Assembly (NCBI GenBank): GCA_019115765.1
Contig: DXCZ01000019.1
Location: 1 to 56,513 of the forward strand
Origin: Candidatus Mediterraneibacter stercoripullorum
GTDB lineage: Bacteria; Bacillota; Clostridia; Lachnospirales; Lachnospiraceae
Reading direction: 5' to 3'
Length of the DNA: 56,513 nucleotides
Position 1 is the first letter of the stretch; each line of letters starts with the position of its first letter. The notes beneath the pieces were generated by a model. The model saw nothing but the letters and a program-made list of their open reading frames with translations, was not told the DNA's origin and ran no database searches. This document shows positions 6,989-16,062 of this stretch, piece after piece. Position numbers and translations under genes: made by a program.

Positions 6989-8047
6989 ATGGTTGTGAGA
7001 CGATTAACAGGATATCTGGCTGCTCTTGCGGGCATCCTGTATCTTTTCTTTATGTATAATGAGACTGTTCTGTCCGGTATCCTTGTTCTTGTGCTGATCT
7101 ATCCGGTCTTTTCGATGTTCTGCCTGTTGAAAATGAGAAGGCGGGTCAGTACAGCTATGGAAAGGATTCCTCCGGTAGGAGAGAAGAATCAGCGGATCAG
7201 GGCCGGAATTGTAGTGAGAAACAGGTCGCGGATCTGGAACTGCCGTTATATTCTTGAGGTTTCTGCAGGAAGCCGGAGCGGGAGCCGGCGGGAGAGAAGC
7301 CGGATCCGTGGAACTGTGGGAGCGGCGGGAGAGACGACCGTGTGGTGTGGGTTTGAGACAGATATATGCGGGAATATTGAGGTGACTGCAGAGTATATCT
7401 GGATCTTTGATCTGCTGGGGGTTTTCTGTATACGCAGGAGGATCCATGAAGGACAATCGGTGAAAGTAATGCCGAAATTTGAACTCATGCCATTGGAGGT
7501 CACGAGAAAGACAAGGGAATTCCAGGCGGATTCGGATGAATATTCAGGAGAAAAAAGGGGAGACGATCCGTCTGAGATTTATCAAGTGCGTGAATATCAG
7601 AGGAGAGATCCTCTCAGGGATATCCACTGGAAGATGAGCGCCAAAGAAAATGTACTTATGGTGAAGGAAAAAGGGTTCCCTCTCGGATGCGTGGTGCTGA
7701 TCTGGATCGATCTTCCGGTAAAAGAGAGTTCTCTGGCAGGCTTTTCCCGTGTTCTGGAGACGGCCGCCTCTCTTTCCGTCACTCTGGTCGAAGAAAAGTG
7801 CGTCCATATGGCAGCGTGGTATGATGAAAGAGGGGCGCGTATTGTGAAATGGCCGGTCCGGAATGAGGAAGACGCCTACGAGATGATATGGAGTCTGATG
7901 GATGCGGAATGTTATCGCGACAGGGAGAAAAAGCAGGTATGCTATGACGATGCGTTCCGTGGACAGGATTTCAGCAGTACTGTAGTAATCGACGGGCAGG
8001 GAAATATTATCAGGGATGGAGTAAAAGTGGAGCTGCTGCAGGTATGA
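6989..8047 (+). CDS. DUF58 domain membrane protein
   Basis: A 352-residue protein with two N-terminal hydrophobic segments (roughly residues 8-50) and a cytoplasmic region containing the DUF58 signature IYQVREYQRRDPLRDIHWKMSAK. After this comes a vWA-like fold with the hydrophobic strand VVLIWIDLPV. It begins one base after the MoxR stop and its own TGA overlaps the ATG of the next gene (ATGA), so the three genes are translationally coupled. By analogy with other MoxR clusters it probably works with the ATPase in assembling or regulating an envelope complex; this is inference from gene order. Confidence 0.88.
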   Translation: MVVRRLTGYLAALAGILYLFFMYNETVLSGILVLVLIYPVFSMFCLLKMRRRVSTAMERIPPVGEKNQRIRAGIVVRNRSRIWNCRYILEVSAGSRSGSRRERSRIRGTVGAAGETTVWCGFETDICGNIEVTAEYIWIFDLLGVFCIRRRIHEGQSVKVMPKFELMPLEVTRKTREFQADSDEYSGEKRGDDPSEIYQVREYQRRDPLRDIHWKMSAKENVLMVKEKGFPLGCVVLIWIDLPVKESSLAGFSRVLETAASLSVTLVEEKCVHMAAWYDERGARIVKWPVRNEEDAYEMIWSLMDAECYRDREKKQVCYDDAFRGQDFSSTVVIDGQGNIIRDGVKVELLQV

Positions 8048-10317
8048 CAGGGAAAGCTGTACAGAAAGGACAGGAAGATATGTCGGGAAGGAAAGAAGCT
8101 GAGAAAAAGGGCTTACACAGAAAAAGGCAGAAGAAGATATCCGGACGTCATATTGTGCTGAAAAAACAGTCGGGGATCCGGATGCTCAAGGACAGAAGGG
8201 AGCAGTCCGCCGGTAATGACGGAGCTGCTCTTTTGGTCATCCGCACCCTGTGTGTTGTTTTCCTTGCTGCTGCATGGTGGAACGCCTTTCTGAATATCTT
8301 TACTGTTCCGATGCGCTGGGTATGGCTGGCGGCTGCCCTTGCAGCTCTGTCTTTTTTGACGGGGATTCTTCTGCGGTTTCCGGTGAGATTCCAGATTCTT
8401 GTATATCTGGGATTGACTGCAGCTGCAGCCTGGTGCGGAAGAGAAGTATTTCCGGAGCTTGTGCGATGTCTGATACAAAGCTTTCTTGATCGGATGTATC
8501 CGTCATCTGCTGAAAGTCTCATAGTTTCTTATATCCCGGAACAGTATCTGGGATTGGCTGCGGCTGCTCTGACGGCTCCGATGGTGCTGATCTGGCAGAT
8601 CGTTCTGAAGAAAAAAAGAGGGAAGTTTCCCGCCGGATTTCTGATCCTTCTGCCGTTTATCCTGTCTGCATGTGCAGGGTATTTTCCGGATCTTGCTTCT
8701 TCCTGGCTTCTGTTGCTGACGGCAGGTGTATACTTTGCTGCTTTTTCTCTGGGAGTGGAATGCGCAGAGGGAACGAAAAGGAAAACAGGAGCAGGGCAGC
8801 TGATTCTTGTGTCGGCTGCTCTGGCAGTCCTGGCGGTGCTGTCGGTACGAGGGGGAATCCTGCTGGATGGAGGACGAGAGGTACCGGGAGGTGTGTACCA
8901 GAAGGCGAGGAACTTTATTACCGAGGAAGTGATCGGGCGGGCAGAAGAAATGATCATGGGAGAAAATGAACCGGAAGAGGAGACTCAGCCGGAAAACAGT
9001 TCCCCTGAGGATGATCCGGAGACTATTCCGGATCCGGACATGGAAGGGGATATGCAGGAGCCGGATTCGGAAGAATTTTCGGATGGTGATATCCCGGAGA
9101 ATGTTTATACAGATGCTTTTGAAAGTGTGGATTTTGCCGGGACATCTTCCAGCGGAGGGGGCAGCAGCATGGACCGGCTCAAAGAGATCGGGAGATATAC
9201 TCCTGATGATTCCGTGCGGTTTACCCTTACCTGGCCTGAGCGTCCTTCGGAGACAGTTTATTTCAGCAGCATGTACGGGGATGAATATACGGGAGATGCA
9301 TGGCTTCCGGCAGAGGAGTGGCTGAAAGTCATCTGGTTTGCCGGCACCGCGAAGGCCAGAGACGCAGGGAATACTCTGCGGGAGGCGGCTCTGGAATATC
9401 CGGATAGTCTGGACCGTTTGGAACGGTTATGCAGGGAATGGGATACAAGTTCACTGGAAACAGTAGGAGAAGAAATTAATGATACATTCTCCAGACTGGC
9501 TGTGTATGATACGGAACCGGGAACTACACCGGATGACCGGGACTTTGCCGAGTATTTCCTGTTTGAGAACCACAGGGGATTCTGCGTCCATTTTGCTACA
9601 GCGGCCACGCTTCTGTACCGGATGTGCGGATATCCGGCTCTCTATGTAGAAGGATACGCTGTTCCGCCTTCGGCCTTCCATCTGACTGAGAACGGAGAGT
9701 ATGAGGCAGTGGTGGACGGCACCATGGGACATGCGTGGTGTATGGTTTACAATGAAGAAACAGAGATGTGGGAAGTCAGGGAGCACACCCCCGGCTCCTC
9801 GGGAACAGCAGGGACGGAGGAGAATAACTGGGCCCAGGATCTGTCCGGTGTGACACGGGCGGAAATATTTTTCCGGACTACGCCGGGCAGGATAATCCTC
9901 ACTGTATTTCCGATTCTTGCCGGAGCAGCGGGAATCCTGGCGATCCTTTATATTCAGGCGGCAGTGCGCCGGGGCGGGAGAAAGAGAAAGATGGCCCGCA
10001 GGAAAGAAGGAGAAGGTATCTGTACTATGTACAGAGAGATGACCAGAATGGCTGCACTGGACGGAAGAGACGTGGATATCCGTCAGCCTGTAAGCCGGAA
10101 AACACTTTCTTCCCTGAAGTCGGCCTGTCCGGAAATAACGGAAGATGACTGGGAGTGGGCATATGACTGTGTTATGAGGAACCTGTATTACTATCCCAGA
10201 GAGGACAAGGACTCATGGAACAGGATGCAGGAAATCTACTGCCGTTTTCGGCAGGGAATATGGGAAAAGCAGGGAATCGGTAAAAAACTGATCTTCCGGT
10301 TTATTTACAGCTTGTGA
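8044..10317 (+). CDS. TgpA-like membrane transglutaminase-domain protein with DUF4129-like tail
   Basis: A 757-residue protein. Residues about 60-300 hold six or more membrane segments, followed by an acidic, Pro/Glu-rich linker (about 300-360). A transglutaminase-like domain follows, with the catalytic Cys in HRGFCVHFATAATLLYRMCG and the His in MGHAWCMVYNEE. The third position is in WEVREHTPG, where Glu stands for the usual Asp. Another membrane segment follows at about 620-640, then a C-terminal DUF4129-type helical tail. The active domain would face outside. The start used is the ATG at 8044, which overlaps the DUF58 stop; the GTG and ATG codons a little downstream are alternatives. It probably closes the MoxR operon. 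The substrate is unknown. Confidence 0.86.
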   Translation: MTGKAVQKGQEDMSGRKEAEKKGLHRKRQKKISGRHIVLKKQSGIRMLKDRREQSAGNDGAALLVIRTLCVVFLAAAWWNAFLNIFTVPMRWVWLAAALAALSFLTGILLRFPVRFQILVYLGLTAAAAWCGREVFPELVRCLIQSFLDRMYPSSAESLIVSYIPEQYLGLAAAALTAPMVLIWQIVLKKKRGKFPAGFLILLPFILSACAGYFPDLASSWLLLLTAGVYFAAFSLGVECAEGTKRKTGAGQLILVSAALAVLAVLSVRGGILLDGGREVPGGVYQKARNFITEEVIGRAEEMIMGENEPEEETQPENSSPEDDPETIPDPDMEGDMQEPDSEEFSDGDIPENVYTDAFESVDFAGTSSSGGGSSMDRLKEIGRYTPDDSVRFTLTWPERPSETVYFSSMYGDEYTGDAWLPAEEWLKVIWFAGTAKARDAGNTLREAALEYPDSLDRLERLCREWDTSSLETVGEEINDTFSRLAVYDTEPGTTPDDRDFAEYFLFENHRGFCVHFATAATLLYRMCGYPALYVEGYAVPPSAFHLTENGEYEAVVDGTMGHAWCMVYNEETEMWEVREHTPGSSGTAGTEENNWAQDLSGVTRAEIFFRTTPGRIILTVFPILAGAAGILAILYIQAAVRRGGRKRKMARRKEGEGICTMYREMTRMAALDGRDVDIRQPVSRKTLSSLKSACPEITEDDWEWAYDCVMRNLYYYPREDKDSWNRMQEIYCRFRQGIWEKQGIGKKLIFRFIYSL

Positions 10318-10390
10318 TCCGGAAAAACAAGGGATGAAAAAGGATTGTATCCGTGTATACAATACGGAAATAAATTCTTGTATTCTCCCA

Positions 10391-10420
10391 TTGCCATATA
10401 CCGTATAATGATGCTATAAT
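10391..10420 (+). promoter_or_regulatory. Predicted promoter for the DUF5717 cassette
   Basis: TTGCCA (10391-10396), 18-base spacer, TATAAT (10415-10420). A second TATAAT lies at 10404-10409. The leader downstream is about 180 bases long and holds the repeats at 10436-10554. Confidence 0.5.
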
Positions 10421-10435
10421 TCATAGTAGCGTTTT

Positions 10436-10554
10436 GTGCGATAAGCCCGGCAAGCGACTGCTGTGCTTGTACGAGCAGACATTTGCCGGGCAACGGACAG
10501 CAAGCAGCAGCGCTGCGAGCGGTGCGATAAGCCCGGCAAGCGACTGCTGTGCTT
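10436..10554 (+). repeat. 33-bp direct repeat pair with internal hairpins in the DUF5717 leader
   Basis: The unit beginning GTGCGATAAGCCCGGCAAGC occurs at 10436-10468 and again, identical over 33 bases, at 10522-10554. The first copy forms a 9-bp stem GCCCGGCAA with TTGCCGGGC just after it. The second is followed by GTGCAG...CTGCAC. The 285-base space between the transglutaminase gene and the cassette is otherwise empty apart from the promoter. Confidence 0.8.
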
Positions 10555-10611
10555 ACACGTGCAGGCAGCTGCCATGTCTGCACGGACAAGAATTGTGAGT
10601 AGGTGACAGAT

Positions 10612-13600
10612 TTGAAAAACAAGATCAAACGTTTTGCAAAGGGAGATTTTCACATCCCCCAACCGGAGATCATATTTCCAGAGACCCATATTACTATGAG
10701 GGTTGGAGAAGGAGAAGAATATAGAGGAAGTTTCTCGCTTCAGAACCAGGGAGAGGGAACCATCAGAGGTCTGGTGTATCCCTCTTCTTATCGTGTTCGT
10801 TGTGATGAACAGGGGTTTGATGGCAATCCGGTGAATATTTATTATACATATGACGGGACAGGGCTGGTCCCGGGGCATGTGGAACATGGGAAGTTTACGA
10901 TCGTCTGCAATGGCGGAGAATTTGACATTGCATTTACTGCAGTGATCGAGAAGCCCTTTGTCATGACCAGCTATGGGAAGGTCCAGAGTCTGGAGGATTT
11001 TAAAAAGCTTTCCTTCCGGGACGGGGCGGAGGCGGTGAAGCTGTTCCGGTCCAGAGATTTCTATGAGATTCTGAAATACGAAGATAAGCGGATTCAGGCC
11101 CTCTATGATAATATGCGAAAATGGGAACTGGATCATCACGCGCTGGAAGAGTTCCTTGTGGGCTGCAAGCAGAAGGAGAAGATATTCCTATCCCTTGAGG
11201 AGGAGAGCCGGGCCTTCATGTCGCTTACAGAAGCGCGTAAGGAGACTTTCACGTTCAAGAAAAATACATGGGGATATCTTGAGATAGATGTCCGGACAGA
11301 AGGCGATTTTCTGTCTGTGGAGCATACCAGGATCACTACAGAGGAATTCATCGGGAATTCCTATAGACTGGAATATTTTATTACTGTAGACAGGCTTCAT
11401 AACGGAAGTAATTTCGGAAGAATCATCCTTGAGACTCCTTATGAGAGCCTGACCTATGAAGTAGTAGTTGAGAAGAATATCAAGCGGGATGAAGACCATC
11501 GCGCCAATGACAGAGAATTTGCCGGGATCATACGGAATTATCTGAAGTATGAGGGCGGCAGCATGACGTTGGATGACTGGGTGGAGGATTCTCTTAGAAG
11601 GATCGGACATCTCAGAGAGTCGGACGGGAAAAACGAGATCTATCTCCTTGTACATGCGCATATCTGTCTGATCGGCGGGAAGATGGACGAGGCAAGGCTC
11701 ATACTAGAATCATATAATTACAACAGATTTGCTATCGGCAAAGATGTAGAGCTCAGCTCGTATTATCTGTACCTGACCACGCTTCTTAGCAATGACACGA
11801 TCGGACAGCGCCGTGTGGCGGAGGAACTGTCCCGGTCCTTCATGAAGCATCCCGACAGCTGGAAGATCCTCTGCATGCTGGTGGAGGTGGATTCCGAGTA
11901 TAAGATATACAGTGAGAGGCTGCGGGCGCTTGAGAAGCAGTTCTACGAGGAAAGAAGCCGCAGTATCTGGTTCTATTTCCAGGCTTTCCGCTGCTTCCGC
12001 GAGAGGAGCTCTTCCTTGAAAAAGCTGGGAACCTTTGAGGTACGGGTGCTGCTTTTTGCTGTGAAGTACAAGCTTATGACAAGAGAGCTGGCTCTGTATA
12101 CGGCAAATCTGGCGAGCCAGATGAAGCATTTTGACAGTCATCTTTATGATGTGCTTGTGCTTTCATATGGCATGTATGAGGAATCAATGATCCTCACTGC
12201 GATCTGTACGCTTCTGATCAAGGGAAACTGTATGGAGAGCAGATACTTCAAATGGTATGAGAAGGCAGTGGAGTCAGAGCTGAAGATTGCCCAGCTTTAT
12301 GAATATTATATGTGGGCTGTTGTTCCGGATAATTTCAATAAGCCCCTGCCGAGATCTGTATACCTGTATTTTATGCACGGTAATACACTGGATTATCATA
12401 AATGTGCTTTTTTGTACTCTAATCTTATCACTTATGAGGATGAGACCAGTGAAATATATGCGCATTACAGAGATGAAATGGAAGCCTTCGCATGGAGTCA
12501 GCTGGAGCGCAGGAATATAGATGAGAGACTCCGCATCATTTACAAGAGATTTCTCTCAGAAGCTGCCATGAACCAGGAGCGGATGAAGGCTCTCTATGAT
12601 ATCTGCTATGCATACCAGATCACAACGAAAGTGCCTAATATGAAATTCATACATGTGATCGCAGAGGACGGCACGGTTACGCAGAAAGCACCTTATACAG
12701 AAAATGGTGCCAGGGTATTCCTGTATAATAAGACGGATCGTCTGGTGTGGGAGGCTAAGGATGGAAGGCATTATACAGATTCCATTCCCTATGAGAGCAA
12801 ACGACTGTTTTATGAGCTGCGATATCTTGACATGTGCAGGAAATATCTGAGTGGGCTCAGAAGAAGGCGTGATGAAGCGGAAGATGAGGAACTGACGCTG
12901 GAAATCGTTCAGAAAAAGGGGCTGGAGAATTTTCCGGAGGAAGAGATCTTCACCCTTTGCAGCAGGACAATCAGGGAAAACAATTACGAGAATGACGATT
13001 TCCTGACGTATGTCTGCTTTGACCTGTTTAAGAAGCATCAGTATGATAAAGTGATTCTGACCTATCTTGCCAACTATTACTGCGGTGCTACTTTGGAAAT
13101 GAAGCAGCTCTGGAGAGAAGCAAGAGATTATGAGGTCCATACTCATAAGCTGACAGAGCGGATCCTGACTCAGATGCTGTTTTCAGAGGAATTGTTCCAG
13201 GAGGCTCAGGTATTCGAGGAATATTATGCGGAAGGTGCATATTTCCGGCTCCAGCAGGCTTATCTGGCCTATGTATCAAGGGAGTATGTAGTAGAGGAAC
13301 GGAAGATCAGCCGGAGCGTGATCGATATCATTTGCAGGGAATATGAGAAGGGCGAGGTCACTATAGATGTGTGCAAGATCGCCGTTCTGAAATATTATTC
13401 CACCAGGGAGTATAATTCCCAGACAAGGAAAACGCTCCGCAAGTTTATGCAGGAACTCTGCGGAAAACAGATTTATTTCCCGTTTTTCCTTGCTTATGAG
13501 AAGGACTGGCTTATCGAGCTCCAGCTGTGGGACAAGACGCTGATCGAGTATAAAGGCCAGAAGGGCAGCCGGGTCATGCTGTATTACCAGCTTCAGAAAG

Positions 13601-13905
13601 GCAAGAGTGAGGCGGTGGATTATTCGACAGAGGTCCTTACACCTATGTATGAAAATATATATGTCAAGAAATTTGTCCTGTTTGCAAATGAACAGCTGAA
13701 ATACTACTTTAAGGAAACGATTGACGGCAATTCCTACCGGAGTGATAAAGAGACCTGTATCCGTGAGGTGACTCCGGGCGAACAGGGCAGGTATGGAAGA
13801 CTGAACGATATCCTTCTGACGGAGGAGAAAAAAGAACGCGAGAGGAAAATGCGGGACTATGCCCTGGAGGATGCAGTGGCTTCCCACATGTTCCTGCAGT
13901 ATTAA
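10612..13905 (+). CDS. DUF5717-family giant protein (beta-sandwich N-terminus, helical repeats)
   Basis: A protein of about 1097 residues of unknown function; I recognise it as DUF5717-like from its N-terminus and its neighbour. Residues 1-110 look like an Ig-like beta-sandwich (FSLQNQGEGTIRGLVYPSSY, later CNGGEFDIAFTAVIEKP). A second beta-rich module spans about 180-300, and the rest is a long chain of amphipathic helices resembling TPR or other superhelical repeats (for example LVHAHICLIGGKMDEARLIL). There is no signal peptide or membrane segment, so it is probably cytoplasmic. The TTG at 10612 gives MKNKIKRFAKGDF and has AGGTGA before it; a GTG at 10603 is the alternative start. It heads a three-gene unit with the next two genes, 15 bases before the second. 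Confidence 0.8.
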   Translation: MKNKIKRFAKGDFHIPQPEIIFPETHITMRVGEGEEYRGSFSLQNQGEGTIRGLVYPSSYRVRCDEQGFDGNPVNIYYTYDGTGLVPGHVEHGKFTIVCNGGEFDIAFTAVIEKPFVMTSYGKVQSLEDFKKLSFRDGAEAVKLFRSRDFYEILKYEDKRIQALYDNMRKWELDHHALEEFLVGCKQKEKIFLSLEEESRAFMSLTEARKETFTFKKNTWGYLEIDVRTEGDFLSVEHTRITTEEFIGNSYRLEYFITVDRLHNGSNFGRIILETPYESLTYEVVVEKNIKRDEDHRANDREFAGIIRNYLKYEGGSMTLDDWVEDSLRRIGHLRESDGKNEIYLLVHAHICLIGGKMDEARLILESYNYNRFAIGKDVELSSYYLYLTTLLSNDTIGQRRVAEELSRSFMKHPDSWKILCMLVEVDSEYKIYSERLRALEKQFYEERSRSIWFYFQAFRCFRERSSSLKKLGTFEVRVLLFAVKYKLMTRELALYTANLASQMKHFDSHLYDVLVLSYGMYEESMILTAICTLLIKGNCMESRYFKWYEKAVESELKIAQLYEYYMWAVVPDNFNKPLPRSVYLYFMHGNTLDYHKCAFLYSNLITYEDETSEIYAHYRDEMEAFAWSQLERRNIDERLRIIYKRFLSEAAMNQERMKALYDICYAYQITTKVPNMKFIHVIAEDGTVTQKAPYTENGARVFLYNKTDRLVWEAKDGRHYTDSIPYESKRLFYELRYLDMCRKYLSGLRRRRDEAEDEELTLEIVQKKGLENFPEEEIFTLCSRTIRENNYENDDFLTYVCFDLFKKHQYDKVILTYLANYYCGATLEMKQLWREARDYEVHTHKLTERILTQMLFSEELFQEAQVFEEYYAEGAYFRLQQAYLAYVSREYVVEERKISRSVIDIICREYEKGEVTIDVCKIAVLKYYSTREYNSQTRKTLRKFMQELCGKQIYFPFFLAYEKDWLIELQLWDKTLIEYKGQKGSRVMLYYQLQKGKSEAVDYSTEVLTPMYENIYVKKFVLFANEQLKYYFKETIDGNSYRSDKETCIREVTPGEQGRYGRLNDILLTEEKKERERKMRDYALEDAVASHMFLQY

Positions 13906-13920
13906 GGAGGGTGTCCTGAT

Positions 13921-15204
13921 ATGGGACAAGGCAGTATCATTGGATATGAAATAAATGAAAAGACATGCCAGATCAGTTATTATAATGATCAGCAGCTTGA
14001 GCCCGAGACTCTTGAGTCGGAATCCGATAATTACCAGATCCCGCTTATCATCGGGAAACTGAGAGACACGTGGGCTTACGGCAAAGAGGCGAAACGTCTG
14101 GTATCCATCAAGGAAGGATTCACGGTCACCAGGCTCCTGAGCAGAAGCCTGGCCGGAGACCGGATCGAGTTCGGCGAGGAATCCTACGATGCAGTATGGC
14201 TTCTCTCCCAGTTTATTCAGATGTCGCTTCAGCCGTTCCCTGAGATCGACGGTATTGTGTTTACAGTCCCGACTCTTACAGAGGAGCTGGCTCAGATGCT
14301 GCGGGGGATCGCAGTTCGTATGAATATCGACAAACGTCATATTTTTATTCAGGATTATAAGGAAAGCTTCTGTAATTATCTGTTTTATCAGTCCAAGGAA
14401 CTGTGGCAGTATGACGCAGCGTTATTCTCCTGCGACAGAAATGAGATAAAGGCTTATATGTTAAGAAGGCTGAAACCGGGGTTGGGCGGAGGCAAGACCA
14501 CGTTTGTGACGGTTGACGAGGTTGCCAGCGCCCACATGAAAGAACTGGCCATGGTTTATCCGGTGTTGAACGAAGACAAGGCAAAAGAAGCCGACGCAAT
14601 GTTCTGCCGTTTCATCGAAGGGGTATTTGACAAGCGGATCGTATCCTCGGTATTTCTGACTGGTGAGGGATTTGAAAATAACTGGTACCCCAGATCGTTG
14701 AGGGTTCTTTGCAATGGCCGCCGTGCATTTATCGGAAATAATCTTTACAGCAAGGGGGCATGTTATACAGCCTACCGAAAGCTTTATATGCATATAGAGA
14801 ATCCGGTTTATCTCTCAGAGGATAAACTGACAGATCAGATCACAGTGAATATGCGTGTCGACGGACAGGAAATGTGGTATCCTATCGTTTCCTGGGGAGC
14901 CCACTGGTATGAGTCCAATAATCAATGGGAAGTGATCCTGGAGGATGTGGAGGATATCGAGTTCCACATTGAATCTCTGATCCAGGGAAATGTGCGGACA
15001 GAGAAGATATCGCTGGACAAGTTCCCCAAACGGGCAGAGTATTCCATGCGGCTTCAGATCGAGACTCTGTTCCTGGATGAAAAGACATGTAAGATCACGG
15101 TCCGTGACGCGGGATTCGGGGACTTTTTCCTGCCCACTGATTTCCAGGCGGAAAAGATTATTCATTTAGGAGGCAACGATGGGAAGTTTAATTCTTTGTC
15201 ATGA
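13921..15204 (+). CDS. DUF5716-family degenerate Hsp70/actin-fold protein
   Basis: A 427-residue protein I place in DUF5716. The N-terminus SIIGYEINEKTCQISYYN has the layout of the Hsp70/actin phosphate-1 loop, but the invariant Asp and Gly-Thr are missing. A phosphate-2-like strand (YDAALFSCDRNEIKAYML) and an adenosine-motif-like segment (SSVFLTGEGFENNWYPRSL) followed by CNGRRAFIGNNLYSKGACY support the fold. About the last 100 residues form a beta-rich domain (WEVILEDVEDIEFHIESL). It may bind a nucleotide without hydrolysing it, or only act as a scaffold; both are inference. A strong AAGGAGG site precedes the ATG. The 3' end overlaps the next gene by 26 bases. Confidence 0.78.
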   Translation: MGQGSIIGYEINEKTCQISYYNDQQLEPETLESESDNYQIPLIIGKLRDTWAYGKEAKRLVSIKEGFTVTRLLSRSLAGDRIEFGEESYDAVWLLSQFIQMSLQPFPEIDGIVFTVPTLTEELAQMLRGIAVRMNIDKRHIFIQDYKESFCNYLFYQSKELWQYDAALFSCDRNEIKAYMLRRLKPGLGGGKTTFVTVDEVASAHMKELAMVYPVLNEDKAKEADAMFCRFIEGVFDKRIVSSVFLTGEGFENNWYPRSLRVLCNGRRAFIGNNLYSKGACYTAYRKLYMHIENPVYLSEDKLTDQITVNMRVDGQEMWYPIVSWGAHWYESNNQWEVILEDVEDIEFHIESLIQGNVRTEKISLDKFPKRAEYSMRLQIETLFLDEKTCKITVRDAGFGDFFLPTDFQAEKIIHLGGNDGKFNSLS

Positions 15205-15946
15205 TATTCATGCGACGCATCCATATGAGATTACCCGGATCCACTGCCGGATCTTTACGATAGAAGAGTTGTGTTATTATCTGTGCAACAATCTCTACCT
15301 GATCGACTATACGATCATGAATGAGCAGCTCTGTACCTGGCTTGACGAAGAATTGGGCATGACGGAGCTTGCGGGAAGCTTAAGAGATGTACTGAGACTG
15401 AAGGGTTCTGTGGAGAAATTTGTGCTGACTATTCTGAAAGCATCTAAGATCTACCGTGAGCCGGAGATGATACGGATCCAGAATGTGCTGGAACATCTGA
15501 AGAACCAGAAGGACATCGAGCGTCAGAAATATAAAGGGGACAACCTTCTTGAAAGCGGCGAGGTAGAGGAGGCGATCCTTGTATACCAGGCTATCCTGAA
15601 TCAGGAAAAGGATGAGAGCGTAGACGAAAAGTTTTACGGGAAAATATACGCCGGGCTCGGAGCGGCATATGGCCGCCTGTTCCTTTATCAGGAGTCGGCC
15701 CGTATGTATGACCGGGCATATCAGATCTGTGGTGACAAGGAGCTGCTCAAGCCTTATCTGTATGCATCTTACAAATATATGTCAATGGAGGAGTACCATA
15801 TCCTGATCACAAAGCATGATGACTATATGGAAGTAAATGCACAGATGCGCCGGGAAATTGATGAGATCCGCAAAAATCTTCAGGTTGATACCAGTCCTGT
15901 CCTCCTTGAAAAATGGAAGAGACAGCACCGGCGCAGCCACGGATAA
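15179..15946 (+). CDS. TPR-like helical protein of the DUF5716/5717 cassette
   Basis: A 255-residue soluble protein without a family I can name. The N-terminal 110 residues are Cys- and Leu-rich (RIFTIEELCYYLCNNLYLIDY) and the C-terminal half contains TPR-like pairs of helices (GDNLLESGEVEEAILVYQAIL, AGLGAAYGRLFLYQESARMY). It starts inside the 3' end of the DUF5716 gene behind a TTAGGAGG site, so its translation is coupled to it. With an Hsp70-like neighbour, a co-chaperone-like role is a reasonable guess but has no direct evidence. No transposon or phage genes flank the cassette, which suggests a resident housekeeping-type function. Confidence 0.75.
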   Translation: MGSLILCHDIHATHPYEITRIHCRIFTIEELCYYLCNNLYLIDYTIMNEQLCTWLDEELGMTELAGSLRDVLRLKGSVEKFVLTILKASKIYREPEMIRIQNVLEHLKNQKDIERQKYKGDNLLESGEVEEAILVYQAILNQEKDESVDEKFYGKIYAGLGAAYGRLFLYQESARMYDRAYQICGDKELLKPYLYASYKYMSMEEYHILITKHDDYMEVNAQMRREIDEIRKNLQVDTSPVLLEKWKRQHRRSHG

Positions 15947-15951
15947 TCGGA

Positions 15952-15991
15952 TTGACATAGCAGTACCGTTGTGTTAGAATACAACGGTACT
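15952..15991 (+). promoter_or_regulatory. Promoter with overlapping palindromic operator, amino-acid ABC operon
   Basis: TTGACA (15952-15957) and TAGAAT (15975-15980), 17 bases apart. A perfect 11-bp inverted repeat AGTACCGTTGT/ACAACGGTACT (15962-15972 and 15981-15991) centres on the -10 box. This is the typical place for a repressor operator. It could alternatively act as a weak terminator hairpin for the preceding cassette. Confidence 0.65.
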
Positions 15992-16062
15992 TTATCGTGG
16001 TGCAGTGGCTCATTGATAGAGAAAAAAAGTAAATGCCGGTTCTCCGGCAGTGGGAGGAAGAA

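Noticed and set aside
9540-9810. Transglutaminase triad with Glu in place of Asp as a sign of lost activity
   Set aside because: As far as I recall, Glu or other changes at this position are common in Firmicutes TgpA-like proteins, and Cys and His are intact.
10436-10554. CRISPR array
   Set aside because: Only two repeat copies, an 86-base spacer, and no cas genes nearby.
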